Made by a program: the position numbers and the translations under genes. A DNA stretch of 9,506 bases from Planctomycetota bacterium (GTDB lineage: Bacteria > Planctomycetota > UBA1135 > GCA-002686595): NCBI GenBank assembly GCA_020638835.1, contig JACKHV010000016.1:1-9506 (forward strand), given 5' to 3'. Within the stretch, counting starts at the first letter, position 1. Every line of letters starts with the position of its first letter. Below are positions 7,073-9,506 of the stretch, one piece after another. The notes under the pieces were generated by a model. It searched no databases. It was not told the origin of the DNA and saw only the letters and a program-made list of their open reading frames with translations.

Positions 7073-7086
7073 CGCGGGGCCCCGCG
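7073..7086. repeat. 14-bp perfect palindrome in the lipoprotein-nadA gap
   Basis: CGCGGGGCCCCGCG reads the same on both strands. It begins 10 bases upstream of the lipoprotein ATG and 102 bases upstream of the nadA -10 element. On the lipoprotein transcript it could form a 5-bp hairpin close to the start codon, or act as an operator in DNA. The rest of the 153-bp gap holds only the nadA -10 candidate. Chance occurrence is possible in such GC-rich sequence. Confidence 0.3.
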
Positions 7087-7174
7087 GCTCGACTCGAATC
7101 CGGCGATCCGGCGCCGCGTCCCGCTGCGCGCACTTTGCGGCGGCACGAGGTCACCGGATCCGCCCCCCGTGGCC

Positions 7175-7180
7175 TAGACT
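7175..7180 (+). promoter_or_regulatory. Predicted -10 element of nadA
   Basis: TAGACT sits in CCTAGACTCC, in otherwise GC-rich DNA, and would give a transcript start near 7187 and a leader of about 30 bases. I find no good -35 hexamer at 16-18 bp. A nearly identical block, CTAGAATCC, precedes the last gene of the window. Confidence 0.45.
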
Positions 7181-7216
7181 CCTCGGTCGACCGCCCCTCT
7201 CCGGCCCCTCGCCAGC

Positions 7217-8560
7217 ATGCTCCACGCCGACGCGGACCGCGCCCTGCCCTCCTCGGGCATCGCCCTCCAGCCCGAACTCCCCCTCTGCCAGACCGACCTG
7301 CCGCTCGACTGGTACCAGGCCGAGTTCAAGCCCTACGCGGAGGAGTACCTAGCCCTGCCCGACCGCAAGCCCGGCACGGTGCTGCCCTGGCTCGACGGCT
7401 ACGTGCAGCCCGCGCTCGACCACTTCGGCAACTCGCTGCTGCTGCTCGCGCACTACTACATGGGCGGCGAGATCGTGAAGCTCGTCGAGCGCTACGGCGG
7501 CGGCATCGCCGACAGCTACGCGCTCGCGCTGCAAGCCGTGCGGCACCCCGAGAAGAAGGTGATCGTCGAGTCGGCCGTGCATTTCATGGCGGAGTCGATC
7601 GCGATCCTCGCCAACGACGATCAGGCGGTTTGGATCACGAACCCCAAGGCCGGCTGCACGATGGAGATGCTCGCCAAGGACTACATGGTCCTGCCGGTCG
7701 CGGAACAGCTGATCGAGCGCTACGGCGACGAGCTCGTCTGCGTGGCGTACATGAACACCTCGGGCCGCTTGAAGGCGCTCGCGGGCCGCACCGGCGGCGC
7801 GGTCTGCACCAGCTCGAACGCGACGCAAGTCGTCGACTGGGCGCGACGCGACGGCAAGAAGGTGCTCTTCGTCCCCGACCAGCACCTCGGCCGCAACACG
7901 GCCGCGAAGCTCGGCATGGCGGACGAGCGCGTCGTCTGCCTGCCCGATCCGCAAGTCACGCGCGGCGCCTTCCCGATCGACGACCGGGTCGTCCCCGGCG
8001 GCCTCGCCGCGCTCGACGCGTCCGAGATGATCCTGTGGGGATCCTTCTGCGGCGTGCACACCGTCTTCACGCCGCAGCACGTCGACTGGTGGCACGCGCA
8101 CGGCTGGCAGGTGCACGTGCACCCCGAGTCCCCGCGCGAAGTCGTCGAGCGCGCTGACGGTTCCGGATCGACGGCCTACCTCTGGAAGCTGGTCATGGAA
8201 GCCCCGCGCGGCGCCAAGCTCGCGATCGGCACCGAGGGACACTTCGTGCGCAATGCGCGCGAACAAGCGGCGCTGCGCGGCGTCGAAGTCATGCACCTCG
8301 CCGACGTCCCGGACCCCGCCTTCGGCACCGCCGGCTGCGGCTGCGCCACGATGTCGCGCAACGACCCGCCGCACCTCGCCGGCATGCTCGACCTCTTGCG
8401 CAAGGGCACGCCGCCCGCCGCGAACCGCGTGTTGGCGGGCGACTCGGTCGACGAACGCAGCGGCGCGTTGGACCGTCTGGACGAGGCCGAACGCCGCGAG
8501 CTGGTCGCAGATGCGAAGCGCGCGCTCGAGGCGATGATCGAGGTGGTCGAGTCCGCGTGA
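7217..8560 (+). CDS. nadA: Quinolinate synthase NadA, long form with N-terminal extension
   Basis: A 447-residue [4Fe-4S] enzyme that condenses iminoaspartate with dihydroxyacetone phosphate to quinolinate in de novo NAD synthesis, in the cytoplasm. Seen: HYYMGGEIVKL (79-89), DSYALAL (99-105) and HFMAESIAIL (122-131) belong to the first domain. The three cluster cysteines are Cys147 (NPKAGCTME), Cys278 (WGSFCGVH) and Cys376 (CGCATM; Cys374 is a nearby alternative). MNTSGRLKA, CTSSNA (197-202), FVPDQHLGRN (218-227), HPESP and IGTEGHF (337-343) are further family blocks. It is longer than the E. coli enzyme (347) by an N-terminal extension of about 60 residues and a C-terminal helical tail. The ATG at 7217 is the first start after the putative promoter; no Shine-Dalgarno site precedes it. 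nadB and nadC are not in the window, so nadA stands alone here. Confidence 0.96.
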   Translation: MLHADADRALPSSGIALQPELPLCQTDLPLDWYQAEFKPYAEEYLALPDRKPGTVLPWLDGYVQPALDHFGNSLLLLAHYYMGGEIVKLVERYGGGIADSYALALQAVRHPEKKVIVESAVHFMAESIAILANDDQAVWITNPKAGCTMEMLAKDYMVLPVAEQLIERYGDELVCVAYMNTSGRLKALAGRTGGAVCTSSNATQVVDWARRDGKKVLFVPDQHLGRNTAAKLGMADERVVCLPDPQVTRGAFPIDDRVVPGGLAALDASEMILWGSFCGVHTVFTPQHVDWWHAHGWQVHVHPESPREVVERADGSGSTAYLWKLVMEAPRGAKLAIGTEGHFVRNAREQAALRGVEVMHLADVPDPAFGTAGCGCATMSRNDPPHLAGMLDLLRKGTPPAANRVLAGDSVDERSGALDRLDEAERRELVADAKRALEAMIEVVESA

Positions 8561-8583
8561 ACCCGGCGCGGTGACGCCTTCGC

Positions 8584-9210
8584 TCAGGCGCTCGTCGCGT
8601 CCTCGAGCAAGCCCTCGGAGCGCAGCGCCGCGCGCACGGCGGGGCGCTCCAGCATCCGGGCGCGGAAGGCGGCGATGCGCGGCCAGCGGTCGAGGCCGAA
8701 GCCGAGGCGCTCGGCCCAGCCGGTGATCACGAAGGCGTAGGAGTCGGCGATCGTGAACGCGTCGCCGCAGGTGTACGCGCGGCCGTCGCCGAGGCGCTCT
8801 TCGAGCAGGTCCATGCGCGCGTGCAGGTTTTCGACCGCGAAGTCTCTCGCCGCGCCCTCGAGCTGCTGCTTGAAGAAGGGTGAGTAGGACTTGTGCAGCT
8901 CGGACGCGAGCCAGTTCAGGAAGGCGTTGAAGTGGGCGCGCTCGATCGTCGCCGGCTTCGGCGCCAAGCCGGACTCGGGGTGCGTGTCCGCGAGGTGTTG
9001 TTGGATCGCGACGCCTTCGGTCAGCAGCTCGCCGCCGTCGAGCTCGAGCGCGGGGACGTAGCCCGCGGGGTGGATCGTCTTGAACACGACGCCCCCCGAG
9101 GTGAGCCCGGTCTTGCGGTCCACGGCGTCGAGCGCGAAGTCGAGCCCGAGCTCGCGCAGCGTGATGTTGACGGCCTGCGAGCAAGCGCCGGCCTTGTAGT
9201 AGAGCTTCAT
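8584..9210 (-). CDS. gstA: Beta-class glutathione S-transferase (GstA type)
   Basis: A 208-residue cytoplasmic enzyme that conjugates or exchanges glutathione on electrophiles. Seen: the thioredoxin-fold N domain (1-78) opens MKLYYKAGACS with Cys10, the hallmark cysteine of bacterial beta-class enzymes. It also has the cis-proline motif YVPAL (51-55, Pro53) and LTEGVAIQQHLAD (63-75), whose Glu65 belongs to the glutathione site. The all-helical C domain (85-208) contains His106 in LASELHKSYSPFF, the second beta-class hallmark, and the N-capping box FTIADSYAF (152-160). Length is standard. The ATG at 9210 is supported by the family N terminus and by a strong purine-rich ribosome site directly before it. 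The gene converges on nadA with a 23-bp gap and has its own predicted promoter, so it appears monocistronic. Confidence 0.95.
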   Translation of the reverse strand: MKLYYKAGACSQAVNITLRELGLDFALDAVDRKTGLTSGGVVFKTIHPAGYVPALELDGGELLTEGVAIQQHLADTHPESGLAPKPATIERAHFNAFLNWLASELHKSYSPFFKQQLEGAARDFAVENLHARMDLLEERLGDGRAYTCGDAFTIADSYAFVITGWAERLGFGLDRWPRIAAFRARMLERPAVRAALRSEGLLEDATSA

Positions 9211-9213
9211 GAA

Positions 9214-9226
9214 TCCTTCCCTTCTC
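9214..9226 (-). promoter_or_regulatory. Ribosome binding site deciding the gstA start
   Basis: The minus strand reads GAGAAGGGAAGGA just before the gstA ATG; the GAAGGG part lies 8 bases from the start codon. It is the only clear Shine-Dalgarno sequence I see in the window, and it argues against longer in-frame starts upstream. Confidence 0.7.
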
Positions 9227-9245
9227 GATCGGATCGCACGCCCCG

Positions 9246-9274
9246 ATGATCTGGTTCCGAGCATGAGGCGACAA
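9246..9274 (-). promoter_or_regulatory. Predicted sigma-70-type promoter of gstA
   Basis: On the minus strand TTGTCG (9274-9269) and GATCAT (9251-9246) are separated by 17 bp, each matching consensus at four of six positions. Transcription would start near 9239, leaving a leader of about 29 bases that contains the strong ribosome site. Confidence 0.45.
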
Positions 9275-9309
9275 GCTCTCCGACCCGAATCGCTCGCCAG
9301 GCCGCGCAC

Positions 9310-9337
9310 GCGACACGGAGAGCGCATCGGCTAGAAT
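9310..9337 (+). promoter_or_regulatory. Predicted promoter of the gene at 9344, possibly giving a leaderless mRNA
   Basis: GCGACA (9310-9315) and TAGAAT (9332-9337) are separated by 16 bp; the -10 matches TATAAT at five of six positions. Only six bases separate the -10 from the ATG at 9344, so the transcript would begin at or next to the start codon. No Shine-Dalgarno motif is present, which fits leaderless translation. Confidence 0.45.
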
Positions 9338-9343
9338 CCGGCG

Positions 9344-9506
9344 ATGCTCGTCCTCGCCGCCCTCGCCGCCGGTGGAGCCGCCACGCTCGGCGGCTGGATC
9401 GCCGCACGCTTCCGTCCCTCGGCGCGCGCGCGGCGCCTGGCGCGTCGCGCGGTGCGGCGCGTGGAGCACGAGGAGCGCACGCTCGGCGAACTCGGCACAT
9501 CCGTAG
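9344..9506 (+). CDS. Start of a gene with an N-terminal membrane segment, 3'-truncated by the window edge
   Basis: Fifty-four residues are visible. Seen: a hydrophobic helix LVLAALAAGGAATLGGWIAA (2-21), then a strongly basic stretch (22-39, rich in Arg) and an acidic turn VEHEERTLGEL. This is the layout of a single-pass protein with its N terminus outside and its basic side in the cytoplasm, or of an uncleaved signal anchor. The frame stays open to the end of the window. Third-position GC is high, as in real genes here. A good -10 element lies immediately upstream, which supports the start. I do not recognise the family and assign no function. Confidence 0.5.
   Translation, partial: MLVLAALAAGGAATLGGWIAARFRPSARARRLARRAVRRVEHEERTLGELGTSV

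Noticed and set aside
7098..7113. Tandem ATCCGGCG ATCCGGCG in the lipoprotein-nadA gap
   Set aside because: Only two 8-base units of GC-rich sequence; too short to call a regulatory or recombination repeat without comparative data.
5429..7177. 582-residue rightward open frame antisense to the lipoprotein gene
   Set aside because: The translation is an Arg/Ala/Val-rich shadow of the beta-helix repeats; the opposite strand has recognised domains and a signal peptide.
8561..8583. Possible terminator between nadA and the glutathione transferase gene
   Set aside because: Only a 4-bp stem (GGCG/CGCC) with a 6-base loop and no T tract can be drawn; not enough to call.
9211..9327. N-terminal extension of the glutathione transferase to 247 residues
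   Set aside because: The strong ribosome site lies directly before the ATG at 9210 and the family begins MKLYY at that point; the extension has no homologous look.
7096..9345. Exact 12-base repeat GAATCCGGCGAT at 7096-7107 and 9334-9345
   Set aside because: Repeats of this length are expected by chance in 9.5 kb of GC-rich DNA, and the two copies sit in unlike contexts.
7349..9469. 706-residue leftward open frame covering the antisense of nadA and part of the glutathione transferase gene
   Set aside because: It overlaps two clear genes in shadow frames and shows compositional low-complexity protein without motifs.

Overview
The window is 9.5 kb of ordinary-looking, very GC-rich chromosomal DNA with strong GC bias at third codon positions. 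It is densely packed and has no rRNA, tRNA, CRISPR array, transposase or phage gene. The mix points to a free-living, high-GC Gram-negative-type bacterium. That mix is a large lipoprotein with a beta-helix and a PA14-like module, an ALDH4A1-type P5C dehydrogenase, a beta-class glutathione transferase, and few Shine-Dalgarno sites. A deep-branching Planctomycetota lineage is my best guess. This is inference; Myxococcota or Acidobacteriota cannot be excluded.

Layout, left to right. (1) The 3' part of an amidohydrolase-2 family gene runs rightward off the left edge (1-722). (2) It converges on a leftward, translationally coupled gene pair: an EboA-domain protein (1631-2530) followed by an EboB-like TatD-family hydrolase (735-1631). 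(3) A 214-bp divergent promoter region separates this pair from pruA (2745-4370, rightward), which encodes delta-1-pyrroline-5-carboxylate dehydrogenase. (4) A probable two-way terminator (4404-4433) separates pruA from a leftward pair: a small gamma-glutamylcyclotransferase-like protein (4482-4874) and, upstream of it, a beta-helix/PA14-like lipoprotein (4955-7063). (5) A 153-bp divergent gap leads to nadA, quinolinate synthase (7217-8560, rightward). (6) nadA converges on a leftward beta-class glutathione S-transferase gene (8584-9210). (7) A rightward gene with an N-terminal membrane segment begins at 9344 and leaves the window.

Most neighbours look like independent housekeeping or metabolic genes: proline/P5C oxidation, NAD synthesis and glutathione conjugation. 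The one unit with 'system' character is the eboA-eboB pair. These are the first two members of the ebo cluster, which in other bacteria also carries a UbiA-type prenyltransferase (eboC), a dehydroquinate-synthase-like protein (eboD), a TIM-barrel protein (eboE) and a phosphodiesterase-like protein (eboF). None of these accompanies the pair here. The eboA side is closed by a divergent gene and the eboB side by a convergent gene, so the pair stands as a complete two-gene unit. It is the most interesting item in the window, although both protein families are known.
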